A stretch of DNA of 64,000 nucleotides from an uncultured Eubacteriales bacterium (GCA_900079765.1 LT599017.1:1178001-1242000), one strand, 5' to 3'. Shown: positions 24,744 through 33,378, numbered from the stretch's first letter. A program made the numbers and translations. The notes: a model not told the origin generated them from the letters alone.

Positions 24744-25703
24744 TTATTTAAGGCTATCCTTGACAAATTCATCAATATAGTTTTCTACCTCATCATAGTT
24801 AGACCAATATAGGTAATGTTCTGAATCATTTACGGTAATTTGCCTGCTGCTTTCAGACCATGAAGCAAGCTGCAATTGAACATCGTTCCATTCGTTTCCA
24901 CTGTCAGAGGAAAGAACAAGTGTCGGTATCTGCCCTAATGACGGTCCGGCAAGAACTTTCGCAGCACTTTCATTGATAAGCTTAATGGTATTGAGTGAGG
25001 AGGAATTTCCTGTAAACCGATAGTACATTGCTTTGTCTAAGCTTTTTAAATTATCCGGCAGTTGCTGATTTCTAATATTCTCGCCATATATCGGCAAAAG
25101 AAGCCCCAGCTCTCCAAACAGACGATTAATGCCGGCTGTTCTGATAATGGCTGATCCACGGTTCATTGTTTGGGCAAGAAGCTCTGAATCTGTACTATAA
25201 AACTCTGGGCATCCCGAATCCAAAAAGATGATTCCGGCTACTCTTTCAGGGTGTGCCTGTGCATAACCAATAGCTTCTAAAGAGCCTAGGGAATGACAAA
25301 GCAAATATATTGGTTTATTGGGAGCAACAGTATCTATTAAAATGGAAAGCTCATTAACAAGATTTTCAATTGTGCGAGCAGTTTCTGTACCCGTGCTCCA
25401 ACCGCTTCCTGCATGATCAAATGTAATAGTCCGTCCTATGGTCGACAACTTGTTTTGAAGCGCATAAAAATCCGTATAGGCACAAGGAGTCCCTGAACCT
25501 GTGATAAAAACAAATGCAACGTCACCATCACCTTTTGAATAGTAATGTGCCCGATATGCTTTCAGATCAGCATATTCACCGATTGCAGTGTATGTTTTTC
25601 TTTCGATATGTACCATAACAGATTGCCAAATAGCTCCTACAAGGAGAAGCATGGCCGGCAAAACTAATATGATAAGCCTTTTTAATCTTGTTTTCGGTTT
25701 CAT
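24744..25703 (-). CDS. Alpha/beta hydrolase, membrane-anchored
   Basis: 319 residues. An N-terminal basic stretch and one membrane helix (LIILVLPAMLLLVGAIW, about 9-25) place the enzyme outside the membrane. The hydrolase core has the oxyanion region FVFITGSGTPCAYTDF, a DHAGSGWS turn and the nucleophile elbow in LLCHSLGSLEA (Ser within H-S-L-G-S). The catalytic Asp is probably in VLSSDSGNEW and the His in DSEHYLYW near the end. Substrate is unknown. The start at ATG 25703 follows GGAG. Base composition is AT-rich compared with the genes before it, marking the start of the accessory region. Confidence 0.85.
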   Translation of the reverse strand: MKPKTRLKRLIILVLPAMLLLVGAIWQSVMVHIERKTYTAIGEYADLKAYRAHYYSKGDGDVAFVFITGSGTPCAYTDFYALQNKLSTIGRTITFDHAGSGWSTGTETARTIENLVNELSILIDTVAPNKPIYLLCHSLGSLEAIGYAQAHPERVAGIIFLDSGCPEFYSTDSELLAQTMNRGSAIIRTAGINRLFGELGLLLPIYGENIRNQQLPDNLKSLDKAMYYRFTGNSSSLNTIKLINESAAKVLAGPSLGQIPTLVLSSDSGNEWNDVQLQLASWSESSRQITVNDSEHYLYWSNYDEVENYIDEFVKDSLK

Positions 25704-25743
25704 TAGTGCTCCCAAATGTAGATTCTATAAATAATTAGTAGTT

Positions 25744-26035
25744 TACCACACCACCACGCCCGTGCATAGAGCGACAAAAGAATAGCCCACGGCCTGGATT
25801 TATCGTCCTGGCTGGGGGCTTTACTTCTATTTTACCGAAATACTGTGATAGTTCATGATGCCGTAACATCTTTTGCTTTTTTGCTTAACACTTCCAGGGT
25901 ATCATAATAATTGCAAGGAGCAAAGACTTTTTCATTTCATCCTCTACCATAGGGCAGGCCGGACGTTGGAGCGCGTCCGGCTTTCTCTATGCCTAAGACC
26001 GCCCCTGGGGATCACTCCCTGGGGGCGGCTTGTCT
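25744..26035. repeat. Intergenic repeat mosaic, copy 1
   Basis: The 337-base gap 25704-26040 has no gene. It holds three blocks that recur elsewhere in the region. Block A is 25744-25779 (also at 27461 and 29303). Block C starts near 25862 with CGTAACATCTTTTGC (also at 27550). Block D, 25951-25992, is a hairpin with GGCCGGACGT and CGTCCGGCTTTCTC (also at 27650). A GGGGGCGGCT hairpin at 26000-26033 recurs at 29440. Confidence 0.7.
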
Positions 26036-26040
26036 GGAAA

Positions 26041-26517
26041 TTATTTATTTTTTAATTTAACTGGAATAAACGTTTCCATTTGTGCCCAACCTTGAGCATT
26101 TATAATCTCTTGTGGTGTAATGATGTGTCCCATTGCATAATGATTTGAGCGAACATCTAGTGCTAATATTTCTGAGCTTTCAATGAATTTTATCGCTTCC
26201 ATATATAATTTTTCGTTTGTTTCTTCGTCACCGTCTTTATAGGCATAGGTTAGGTAATAGCCACCATCGAAGTGAATTACCTCATTGCCGCCATCCTCTA
26301 TATCCTCACTTAAAGCCCACATCCAGACCATTCCTTGTTTCTCATCATCAAAATACAAAAAATCACGAGGACTAAAGCGATCTCTCGGGCACAACTCAAT
26401 AGCTGAAAAATACCTATCGAATTTGTTTAAAATACTTCCCGGTGTAAAATCACACTCTTTTGATACACCTGATGTGGATGCCTTAAATGGTGGCAATGAT
26501 ATAATTCTGAATTCCAT
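26041..26517 (-). CDS. Small stand-alone GyrI-like (AraC effector-binding type) domain protein
   Basis: 158 residues, no signal peptide. The pattern of a starting strand (FRIISLPPFKASTSGVSKE), a central region with a large acidic/aromatic loop, and an ending METFIPVKLK is typical of GyrI-like effector-binding domains, which bind small amphipathic ligands or inhibit gyrase. No DNA-binding domain is attached. GGAGGA lies 7 bases before the ATG. It is AT-rich like its neighbours. The assignment rests on overall pattern only. Confidence 0.55.
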   Translation of the reverse strand: MEFRIISLPPFKASTSGVSKECDFTPGSILNKFDRYFSAIELCPRDRFSPRDFLYFDDEKQGMVWMWALSEDIEDGGNEVIHFDGGYYLTYAYKDGDEETNEKLYMEAIKFIESSEILALDVRSNHYAMGHIITPQEIINAQGWAQMETFIPVKLKNK

Positions 26518-26581
26518 ATTTGCTCCTCCTTGTATATAAATTAGTCACCGGTATTTGTTTGTTGCATACTAGACATGTCTA

Positions 26582-27397
26582 CTATTTAATCATTGCGCTT
26601 AAATAGTTTTTAATATATTGTTCTTCATTAACCGGATAGGTAAAATTGTATTTTTCAGCAATTTGCCGAGTCAAAGAGCTGAACAAATCAATCATATAGA
26701 ATAACGACTTCCATTGGTCTTCTGTTGTGTTTGATAGATATGTGTTTTTGTATAACTCATAATGAGCTTGCGATAGATACTTTTTTCGATGCTTTCCGAG
26801 AGTGCCGACCGATACTTGATAATTATAGCGCATACCTATATACGCATCAATAATTCGGTTGAGCATATCTCTTAAAGAAACATCTCGAATAAACATTGCA
26901 AAGGATAGCTCGTCTCTTTTCAAGCCTTTGGCCATATTTTGAGTTTCCCAATAAAATTCTAAGCATGTATTTCTAAATGACTTTTCGTCTATCGGTTTTA
27001 CCCAATGACCGCGCTTGTCATCGCTGTTTAAACCATGGACTGAATTGTCTTTATCCAGGAGGCACCTCATCAACTGATCATTTGTGTAACCAGACAAAAA
27101 AGTTTGCATGGTACAAACCGTCAGGTCTATGCGATCATCATCATTAAAAAGCATCAAATATGTATTTTTCCCTGGAAAGAGTTCAGGATAAACTTCACTT
27201 GGGCAAAAACAGAACATAACGTTTTCAAAGATTGAGATATTAAATTTGCCTGTATCATTAACTATAAAGTATATGTCATAATCCTGATATTGGTCGGGCT
27301 TGACACTGCCGTCGGCTCGTGAACCGTACAGCAGAACACCTCTGATATTGTCATCGGAATTTGCTATATCCATAATATACTCATACCTGTTATGCAT
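26582..27397 (-). CDS. Aminoglycoside 6-adenylyltransferase-like protein (ANT(6) family)
   Basis: 271 residues. Nucleotidyltransferase motif GVLLYGSRADGSVKPDQYQD followed by DYDIYFIV (Asp pair) and a third acidic residue in DDRIDLTV, matching the AadE/ANT(6) family that adenylylates streptomycin. The C-terminal helical half includes FYWETQNMAKGLKRDELSFA and GMRYNYQVSVGTLGKHRKKYL, which are family-like. It is slightly shorter than the typical 285-300 residues. Whether it gives streptomycin resistance or acts on something else cannot be told. Start ATG follows AAAGGA. It lies in AT-rich accessory DNA beside repeated intergenic sequence. Confidence 0.8.
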   Translation of the reverse strand: MHNRYEYIMDIANSDDNIRGVLLYGSRADGSVKPDQYQDYDIYFIVNDTGKFNISIFENVMFCFCPSEVYPELFPGKNTYLMLFNDDDRIDLTVCTMQTFLSGYTNDQLMRCLLDKDNSVHGLNSDDKRGHWVKPIDEKSFRNTCLEFYWETQNMAKGLKRDELSFAMFIRDVSLRDMLNRIIDAYIGMRYNYQVSVGTLGKHRKKYLSQAHYELYKNTYLSNTTEDQWKSLFYMIDLFSSLTRQIAEKYNFTYPVNEEQYIKNYLSAMIK

Positions 27398-28394
27398 AGC
27401 CCCAATTCCTTTCTCGAGATGGCAATATTATAGATATTAAGCAGTATTTTGTTTGCATTATACCACATCACCACGTCCGTGCAAAGAGCAACAAAGTACC
27501 CCCATCACTCGGTAATACGGGTGGCGGGGGGCGTTGCTTCATTACATTTAATTTTGCGGTAACATCTTTTGCTCATTATTTTACACTTCTTGGATATCAT
27601 AATATTGGTTGGGACAGCTTTTTCACTTCCTCGATTCTTCCTTTGGGGCGGGCCGGACGTCAAGAGCAGGCGTCCGGCTTTCTCTATGCCCCGCAGGGCG
27701 TGGCTCCCTAGAGGCGGGTTTTATCTTCACGCTCTGTCCCCACCCAGAATATACTATGAATGCGGCCAATATATCGTTGGTCTGCCTCCTTTCTGTACTG
27801 CCACGGGCCCCCCACTCAGATCCCCTCTGAGTGGGGGAATATTTTATGGCTTGTTAGGTGCTCTTCATATACATCTCATCAAGCTGTGGCATACTATGAA
27901 TGCGGGAGCGGATGAAACAGGGCTGCTCCCTTAATATACCCCCCACTCGGTGCTATACTGAGTGGGGGGCTTTCGTTTTTCCGACCTATTGCCCGACCAG
28001 TGGGGTAGGGACTAAATGAAACCGCAATCTCCCGGGGGCGGTATGCGTTCTTGACCTCTTAGCCTCCGCCAATGGGCACAGAATCACGGTGAACGCCTGG
28101 AACTGTTGAATTAGAATATCGTCCTTTCGCAGCGTCATCTTTACTGATCACTCTTCTGGCGGATAAATGCTCTTTTTGCTTACCTATTATTTTTTACCCT
28201 TAGGCATAGCGGGACTCCAGCTGAAAGGCTTGGATTGCCATCCCGTCTCTCCCTGTACTGCAACCAGGGAGGGGGGATATTTTGTAAAAGGGGGGGATTT
28301 AAATAGCGGCGGCAGCTGGAGGGCACTAACCTTGTAGCCTAAATCGTTTTACATGATTACATCATGTGGTATAATATTGAAAAAGGAGGGTGCC
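27398..28394. other. Long non-coding stretch with repeats and hairpins
   Basis: About 1 kb without a convincing gene; short open frames here lack ribosome sites and recognisable sequence. It contains copies of blocks A (27461-27496), B (a CCCCCATCACTCGG hairpin at about 27497-27531), C (from about 27549) and D (27648-27690). Two near-copies of TACTATGAATGCGG are at about 27752 and 27892, and GAGTGGGGG hairpins lie around 27810-27840 and 27940-27972. A TTGCCCGACC block near 27984 recurs at 29395. It looks like decayed, repeatedly copied DNA. Confidence 0.65.
27461..27531. repeat. Intergenic repeat block A plus hairpin block B, copy 2
   Basis: Block A (27461-27496) is a close match to 25744-25779 and 29303-29338. 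Block B directly after it forms a hairpin of CCCCCATCACTCGG against its complement, the same arrangement as at 29341-29370. Confidence 0.75.
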
Positions 28395-28856
28395 ATGAGA
28401 CAGCAGGAGCTTAACATGCTTGATGATGAGCAACTAATATGGAAATGTGTCAAACCCATTATCCAAAAAGTCCGCGGAAGGAACCCCACGATAAAGTCAC
28501 AGGTTGTTATGCAATTAAATAATGCGCAACGGGCCTTGTTCGTGTTTCAGGTGCTGTATGGACATGCCAATGAGGGTATACTCTCTTTTTTTAATCAGAT
28601 TTCTTATCTGGCAGATCGGCCGGACATATGGGACGCTCTTAAATCAGCAATGGAATTTTTTAATGATGCCGAAATGCTGAGCATCATTAAAAAAATGGAA
28701 ACTGCTTATTATGGGACTGTAGAACATCTTGAAGACACGATACCGATGGACGAACTTGATGGGTTGTATGCGGATAGAATCCCCTTTACTTTAAAGCTGG
28801 TTGGCGCATTTGTGCGGCATAATCCGGCAGAATATATGTCATCCTTTATTACCTAG
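28395..28856 (+). CDS. Hypothetical protein, possibly DMP19/DUF4375-like
   Basis: 153 residues from ATG 28395 with GGAGGG just upstream; the upstream open frame overlaps the ribosome site. A predicted mostly helical cytosolic protein. The segment LNNAQRALFVFQVLYGHANEGILSFF resembles the conserved core of DMP19-like proteins, but I do not recognise it firmly. No membrane segment or signal. AT-rich, isolated by long non-coding DNA on the left and followed 68 bases later by a TIGR04076-like gene. Function unknown. Confidence 0.6.
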   Translation: MRQQELNMLDDEQLIWKCVKPIIQKVRGRNPTIKSQVVMQLNNAQRALFVFQVLYGHANEGILSFFNQISYLADRPDIWDALKSAMEFFNDAEMLSIIKKMETAYYGTVEHLEDTIPMDELDGLYADRIPFTLKLVGAFVRHNPAEYMSSFIT

Positions 28857-28924
28857 ATCGTGAGATTTAATTGATGTGCTTTAACGTCATAAACACAAAA
28901 ATCTAATTTTCAGGAGGCATGGAA

Positions 28925-29221
28925 ATGGAGATCGGCCCTCAGACAGTAATTAAAATGACAATTGTAAAAAAGAATAATTATTGCCCAATCTTTGAAACGG
29001 GCGATGAAATAATAATTAAGAAACACTGCCTTGACATGAGTTTCAATAAATTAAAAAAGTATTGTTATGCAACCCTAGCAGATATATACCCAAAATGTAA
29101 CAATTTAAGAAAACAGCCGATAGGATCAAAAGACACCTTTACCTGCCGCGACAATGGAATTATTGAGATTGAATTAGAGAGAATGGAAGATGAGCTGTAT
29201 GACTTTGAGCGAAACGGCTGA
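28925..29221 (+). CDS. TIGR04076-like small protein
   Basis: 98 residues. AGGAGG at 28912-28917 gives 7 bases of spacing to ATG 28925 and only one base to ATG 28919, so the second ATG is chosen. The sequence has the layout of the TIGR04076 family: a beta strand (VIKMTIVKK), a Cys (NYCPIF), FETGDEIIIKKHCLDM, a Cys-containing CYATLADIYPKC segment and a final CRDNGIIEIELER. Function of the family is unknown; the conserved cysteines suggest metal or redox chemistry. No membrane segment. Confidence 0.65.
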   Translation: MEIGPQTVIKMTIVKKNNYCPIFETGDEIIIKKHCLDMSFNKLKKYCYATLADIYPKCNNLRKQPIGSKDTFTCRDNGIIEIELERMEDELYDFERNG

Positions 29222-29302
29222 TTGTTGATTACATCCGTGCCGGACTGGGCGCAGGGGCTCTCTGCGTTTTTTAAATATAATTAGTGGTATCTGTTGCAAT
29301 CA

Positions 29303-29370
29303 TACCACGCCACCACTCCCGTGAATAGAGCAACAAAGAGCCCCCATCACTCGGAAATACGGGTGGTGGG
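29303..29370. repeat. Intergenic repeat blocks A and B, copy 3
   Basis: Block A at 29303-29338 and the CCCCCATCACTCGG hairpin at 29341-29370 repeat the order seen at 27461-27531. They are followed by the TTGCCCGACC block and a GGGGGCGGCT hairpin (29443-29472). No gene is seen in 29222-29506. Confidence 0.75.
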
Positions 29371-29506
29371 GGCATTTTCGTCGCTCCGGCCTATTGCCCG
29401 ACCGGCTACCTAACATGGCATGTGTCTGACGAATGAAAACAGCCTCTAGGGAGTAATCTCTGGGGGCGGCTATACTATGCAACTTAACTTATCTGCAAAA
29501 CAAAAA

Positions 29507-30067
29507 TTATCTGTAAATTTCCCCATAATGAAGGATTGCCATTTGTGTGTATTCACGCACAAATGCTGTCTTACTTTCCGTATAGCCGTCACGGTCATAT
29601 TCGAACTGTTTCCAAAGGGAGAGCTTCAGTTTTTCGTATAACTTTGCAATATCTTGATGCTCATTTAAGTAATCTCTGAAATACAATTCATCATTATCAC
29701 CGAATTTTCTAAGATGTAGATGAAACACTTTTTCCGCGAATCCGTTGGGTGTATATCCCTTATTAAAATCCAAGCGTGTTTCAGTTTGCGACATACATAA
29801 ATAACCATTCTGTATAAGCAAGTTTTTTATGGCATCATAGTTACATGAATTGGTCTCCATTAGAATATCAACGATTGGTTTCGCCCATATGCTGTTTATC
29901 GACGTACTGCCGATATGATGAATTTTAACTGTGTCCAGCTGGATAGGCAGAAGATGGTCTATCTCTGTTTGATACCATTCCTTCCAACAGTCCTGATGTT
30001 CGGTTAGTTGGATCGGAAACAATTTCCACAATTCCTCTAACGACATTTCGGATAAAGGTTTACTCAT
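29507..30067 (-). CDS. GrpB family (UPF0157) nucleotidyltransferase-fold protein
   Basis: 186 residues. The conserved HHIGSTSINSIWAKPIVDILME core is diagnostic of GrpB/UPF0157, a nucleotidyltransferase-like family also seen fused to CoaE in some bacteria. KVFHLHLRKFGDNDELYFRDYLNEH and the C-terminal YTESKTAFVREYTQMA also match. Role is unknown; substrate has not been established for the family. AAGGTG precedes the ATG. AT-rich, with no obvious operon partner. Confidence 0.88.
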   Translation of the reverse strand: MSKPLSEMSLEELWKLFPIQLTEHQDCWKEWYQTEIDHLLPIQLDTVKIHHIGSTSINSIWAKPIVDILMETNSCNYDAIKNLLIQNGYLCMSQTETRLDFNKGYTPNGFAEKVFHLHLRKFGDNDELYFRDYLNEHQDIAKLYEKLKLSLWKQFEYDRDGYTESKTAFVREYTQMAILHYGEIYR

Positions 30068-30315
30068 AAAGCACCTTCTTCGATTATAAATAATATAAAT
30101 AATCTGAAGTTCAAATATGCTTTATAAGTATAACATAAAAAATCAGGCAAAAACAGGTACAATTCAGCACCCATTTTAGCCTGATATCTTGTGTCATTAG
30201 TACAAAATAGATGCTAATATTTTGCCTCATTATACATTTGGCTATTACAAGATATCAACTCGTTTTATAGCCATAAATAGTTTGAACGAATGGAAGCCTC
30301 CCTCATCCGCTTTTG

Positions 30316-30537
30316 TTATATGCTCCTCAACCACGGATGTTCTCCATATTCATATTGTTCATTCTCTGCTATCCAACAATGAAGCATTTTCCAAGTCTCA
30401 TCTAAATTTGAATTTTCTCCATAGGTTGCTTCAGCCATAGCATATAAGGCGCCTGAAAATTCTTTTATTTCTACACCGGAATTATCTATAAAGAGCGGTT
30501 CGTTTTCTGAACAATTACCCAACATAGCCCAAGTCAA
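30316..30537 (-). CDS. Short hypothetical open frame, possible gene fragment
   Basis: 73 codons starting at a TTG without a clear ribosome site. The translation (MTWAMLGNCSENEP, DETWKMLHCWIAENEQYEY) is protein-like in composition and has no similarity that I recognise. It could be the remnant of a longer gene cut on its 5' side. The rest of 30068-30612 shows nothing else I can support. Confidence 0.3.
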   Translation of the reverse strand: MTWAMLGNCSENEPLFIDNSGVEIKEFSGALYAMAEATYGENSNLDETWKMLHCWIAENEQYEYGEHPWLRSI

Positions 30538-30612
30538 CCAAACTTGAGAATATGGCTTGAACGTGGTATTATTTCAAAAAGGCAGAAAGATATGATTGAG
30601 GAGAACATTAAT

Positions 30613-31140
30613 ATGGAAATTCGGAAAGCAACAGCGGAGGATCTAAGCGCCATTGAGGCCATATTTTCAGAGATACATACGGCTGAAGAAAGTGGCGCTG
30701 TAACGATTGGATGGGAACGGGGCGTCTATCCGACTGCCGCGACTGCGAAAGCGGCTTTGGACCGAGAAGATTTATTTGTACAGGAAGACGACGGGAAAAT
30801 TGTTGGAACAGGGATTATCAACCAGCAGCAGGGAGACGCATATAGGGGAGCAAATTGGCACTATGCTGCTTCTGATGATAAAGTAATGGTGCTGCACACT
30901 TTAGTGATCTCTCCCGGGGCGTCACGGAAGGGTTACGGGCAAAGGTTTGTGGCATTCTATGAAAACTATGCGCAATCACAGGGCTGTGACTTTCTTCGTA
31001 TCGACACAAACGAAAAGAATATAAATGCGCGAGCGTTATACAGAAGGCTTGGATATAACGAGGTGGACATAGTTCCATGTGTTTTTAATGGCCTTGAGGG
31101 CGTTCACTTAGTGCTTCTGGAGAAGAAAGTAGGTCAATGA
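30613..31140 (+). CDS. GNAT family N-acetyltransferase
   Basis: 175 residues from ATG 30613, nine bases after GAGGAG. Starts with the typical MEIRKATAEDLSAIEAIFSEIH. The acetyl-CoA-binding region is LHTLVISPGASRKGYGQRFVAFYENYAQSQGCDFLRIDTNEKNINARALYRRLGYNEVD, with a GASRKGYG loop in place of the R/Q-x-x-G-x-G/A motif. A cytosolic acetyltransferase of unknown substrate, similar in layout to RimI-like or small-molecule GNATs. A terminator follows 26 bases after the stop. Confidence 0.85.
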   Translation: MEIRKATAEDLSAIEAIFSEIHTAEESGAVTIGWERGVYPTAATAKAALDREDLFVQEDDGKIVGTGIINQQQGDAYRGANWHYAASDDKVMVLHTLVISPGASRKGYGQRFVAFYENYAQSQGCDFLRIDTNEKNINARALYRRLGYNEVDIVPCVFNGLEGVHLVLLEKKVGQ

Positions 31141-31165
31141 CAAGCTGGAATTTATCGCAGAGTAT

Positions 31166-31201
31166 GAAAAGCCGCTAAATCATATGATTTAGCGGCTTTT
31201 C
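31166..31201. terminator. Terminator after the GNAT gene
   Basis: An 18-base perfect inverted repeat with no unpaired spacer beyond the hairpin turn, A run on the left and T run on the right. It is a near copy of the terminator at 24657-24692, with paired changes in the stem. Confidence 0.88.
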
Positions 31202-31269
31202 TGAGTGGCCGGTGGGGAAGTGGGAGACGGTGTTTTTGGCTAAAGATATATGTACTGAGATAAATGGGG

Positions 31270-31306
31270 TTGACAAACATACCTCAGTGGAATATTGTAT
31301 GTACAA
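31270..31306 (+). promoter_or_regulatory. Promoter and palindromic operator of the MarR-nitroreductase operon
   Basis: TTGACA (31270-31275), 17-base spacer, TATTGT (31293-31298). The inverted repeat TTGTA-TG-TACAA (31295-31306) overlaps the -10 end, a normal arrangement for MarR autorepression. Confidence 0.6.
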
Positions 31307-31325
31307 ACAAGCAAGAGGTGATGAT

Positions 31326-31775
31326 GTGGACAGTATTCAGGATGCAAGCGACTGTAAGCTCAACGGCTGCTTGTTTTTTTCAACAACTAAATTGGCCCGA
31401 GAGTTGGGTAGGCTTGCAGACGAGGCCTTCAGTAAAACGGGATTGTCCCCCAGTCATGCGGTCCTGTTATATATTATAAATGTGAATGGCGAGATCCAGC
31501 AAAAGGAAGTCGGAGAGCTGCTCCATTTAACGCCTTCCACCATCACTCGCTTGATTGATAAGCTGGAACGCAAGGGGTATGTGAAGAAGCAGTCGGAAGG
31601 GAAAAATGTCTGCCTGCGGGCGACCCCAGAGGGGTTGACGCAGCAGGAGCAGATCATCGCTTCCTGGAATCAGCTTCAAAATAGTTATCGCAACATTCTA
31701 ACAGAAGAAGAAACGGTCCGTTTTCTTGAAATCAGCGGTAAGCTTTTGCAGAATCTAAAGGACAAACCCGAGTAA
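31326..31775 (+). CDS. MarR family transcriptional regulator
   Basis: 149 residues from GTG 31326, with AGAGG 7 bases upstream; the open frame upstream runs through the promoter. Winged helix: QQKEVGELLHLTPSTITRLIDKLERKGYVKKQ (recognition helix) and the wing SEGKNVCLRATPEG. Flanking helices give the dimer interface. Cysteines near the N-terminus (CKLNGCLFF) could sense oxidants, as in OhrR/DUF24-like sensors, but this is speculative. It lies 27 bases before a nitroreductase gene and probably represses the operon, responding to electrophiles, quinones or nitro-compounds. Confidence 0.88.
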   Translation: MDSIQDASDCKLNGCLFFSTTKLARELGRLADEAFSKTGLSPSHAVLLYIINVNGEIQQKEVGELLHLTPSTITRLIDKLERKGYVKKQSEGKNVCLRATPEGLTQQEQIIASWNQLQNSYRNILTEEETVRFLEISGKLLQNLKDKPE

Positions 31776-31802
31776 AGTAACAATATCAGGAGGTTATCCA
31801 TT

Positions 31803-32306
31803 ATGGAAGAGATTTTTACCAGAAGAAGCATCCGGAAATTTACCGATCAGCCGGTTGAACCGGAGAAGATTGATAAGCTGCTGCGTGCCGCTATGCAGGC
31901 GCCATCCGCGGCGAACCAGCAGGCGTGGGAATTTATCGTCTTACAAGACCGGGAAAACCTGAAGATGGTTGCTGAGACCTCACCCTATGCAAAGCCTGCC
32001 GCAGGTTCGGCAGTAACATTTGTACTTCTGGCGGATGAGAACAAAATGAAGGTTCCCACCGGATGGGAGCAGGATATGGGTGCCGCGGCGGAAAATATGC
32101 TGCTGGAGGCCGTGCATCTGGGGCTTGGCGGCGTGTGGTTCGGCGTGGCAACAGCCGAGCCGGTTGTGCAGAATGTCCGAAAGCTGTTTGCGCTTCCGGA
32201 TAACATCCGTCCGTTTGCGTTCATTTCCGTAGGGTATCCAGATGGGCAGAAGAATCAGTTTGTCGACCGCTATCAGGCGGATCGCGTACACCACGAGAAA
32301 TGGTAA
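31803..32306 (+). CDS. Nitroreductase family flavoprotein
   Basis: 167 residues. It opens with the family signature EEIFTRRSIRKFTDQPVEPEKIDKLLRAAMQAPSAANQQAWEFIV, where the R-R-S-x-R and P-S-A-x-N-x-Q residues bind FMN. A second FMN region is AENMLLEAVHLGLGGVWFGVA, and VGYPDGQKNQ lies near the end. It forms a homodimer with FMN and reduces nitro-compounds, quinones or other acceptors with NAD(P)H. AGGAGGT precedes the ATG. Substrate unknown; the MarR regulator upstream suggests detoxification. Confidence 0.92.
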   Translation: MEEIFTRRSIRKFTDQPVEPEKIDKLLRAAMQAPSAANQQAWEFIVLQDRENLKMVAETSPYAKPAAGSAVTFVLLADENKMKVPTGWEQDMGAAAENMLLEAVHLGLGGVWFGVATAEPVVQNVRKLFALPDNIRPFAFISVGYPDGQKNQFVDRYQADRVHHEKW

Positions 32307-32353
32307 TCGAGAGGTTGGCGCAGGCTGTATAGTGGGAGGGGCTTATTATTAAA

Positions 32354-33187
32354 ATGGGTTTTTCTATTGAGGACACGGTGAAAGCACGTCATAGCGTTCG
32401 GTCGTATCAGGAGCGTCCCATCCCTTCCGATGCAAAAGAGAAAATCAGAAATTACATGGCTGGACTGAACAACCCATTTTCTATGGATGTTTCGTTTCAT
32501 CTATTAGAGAAGGAATCATCGGCAGACGGGGAGAAGTTGGGCACCTATGGCGTCATAAAGGGGGCTTCCGACTTTGTTGGTGCTTCTGTCGCTCCAGGTG
32601 AATTAGCCTTGGAGGCTCTGGGTTATTCCTTCGAACAGCTGATTCTCTATATAACGTCGCTGGGCTTTGGAACCTGCTGGCTTGGCGGGACCTTTGACCG
32701 AAGCGGATTTTCCGCAGCCATGAAGCTGAAAAAGGGCGATTTGTTCCCCGCTATTTCTCCTTTCGGTTATTCACAAGAGAAAAGACGGATGATGGACTCT
32801 ATGGCCCGATGGATTGCAAAGTCGGACCAGCGTTCGGATTGGAGCAAACTCTTTTTCAAAGACGACTTTTCTCATTCACTGTCCTCCGAAGAGGCAGGCG
32901 CTTATGCCTTCCCGCTGGAAATGCTGCGGCTGGCGCCTTCCGCAGCAAATAAGCAGCCGTGGAGGATTATACAAACCCCACGCGCCTATCATTTTTATGA
33001 AGCGCGGTCTATGAAGGACAATAAGCATGAAATTGATATTCAACGAACAGATGTGGGTATCTGCGCCTGTCATTTCCACATGGCCGCGCTGGAACGAAAT
33101 TTGCCCGGTAAATTCGTCCGGATGGAAAAGCCCAAAATTCAAACGCCGGAACAGGTTAACTATCTTTTTTCGTGGGTAATGGATTGA
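32354..33187 (+). CDS. Large nitroreductase-like protein
   Basis: 277 residues. Begins VKARHSVRSYQERPIPSD as in nitroreductases. The FMN-binding PSAANKQPW motif occurs unusually late (about residue 197, LRLAPSAANKQPWRI), so the order of halves differs from the classical enzyme: this is the putative TM-nitroreductase (nitro_FMN_reductase) type with an internal duplication-like layout. A GTCWLGGTFDRSGF stretch lies in the middle. It sits 47 bases after the small nitroreductase and is followed by a terminator, so the unit is marR-ntr1-ntr2. Confidence 0.8.
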   Translation: MGFSIEDTVKARHSVRSYQERPIPSDAKEKIRNYMAGLNNPFSMDVSFHLLEKESSADGEKLGTYGVIKGASDFVGASVAPGELALEALGYSFEQLILYITSLGFGTCWLGGTFDRSGFSAAMKLKKGDLFPAISPFGYSQEKRRMMDSMARWIAKSDQRSDWSKLFFKDDFSHSLSSEEAGAYAFPLEMLRLAPSAANKQPWRIIQTPRAYHFYEARSMKDNKHEIDIQRTDVGICACHFHMAALERNLPGKFVRMEKPKIQTPEQVNYLFSWVMD

Positions 33188-33232
33188 AAGGTTTCCCCAA
33201 TAAAGCGGTATTATAATTTGTAAGAAATGAAT

Positions 33233-33269
33233 GTGAGGCACCGTGCGATGTTATCGCATGGTGCCTCAC
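33233..33269. terminator. Terminator after the nitroreductase operon
   Basis: Arms 33233-33249 and 33253-33269 form a 17-base stem with one or two mismatches and loop GTT. A T run follows at 33273. Confidence 0.85.
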
Positions 33270-33378
33270 TCGTTTTTCCCGTATTCATCCACATCTTCAG
33301 TCAGGGCACGTTTAAATTAAGGAGCATGACAATGCGGCTACTCAATGGCTTATGATACCTTATTGTGAAACTGTACCT

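Noticed and set aside
27569-27934. 121-codon open frame in the repeat-rich gap
   Set aside because: It runs through the repeat blocks and hairpins, has no ribosome site and has no protein-like pattern.
25704-29506. CRISPR array
   Set aside because: The repeats are few, irregularly spaced, imperfect and of different types, without regular spacers or cas genes.
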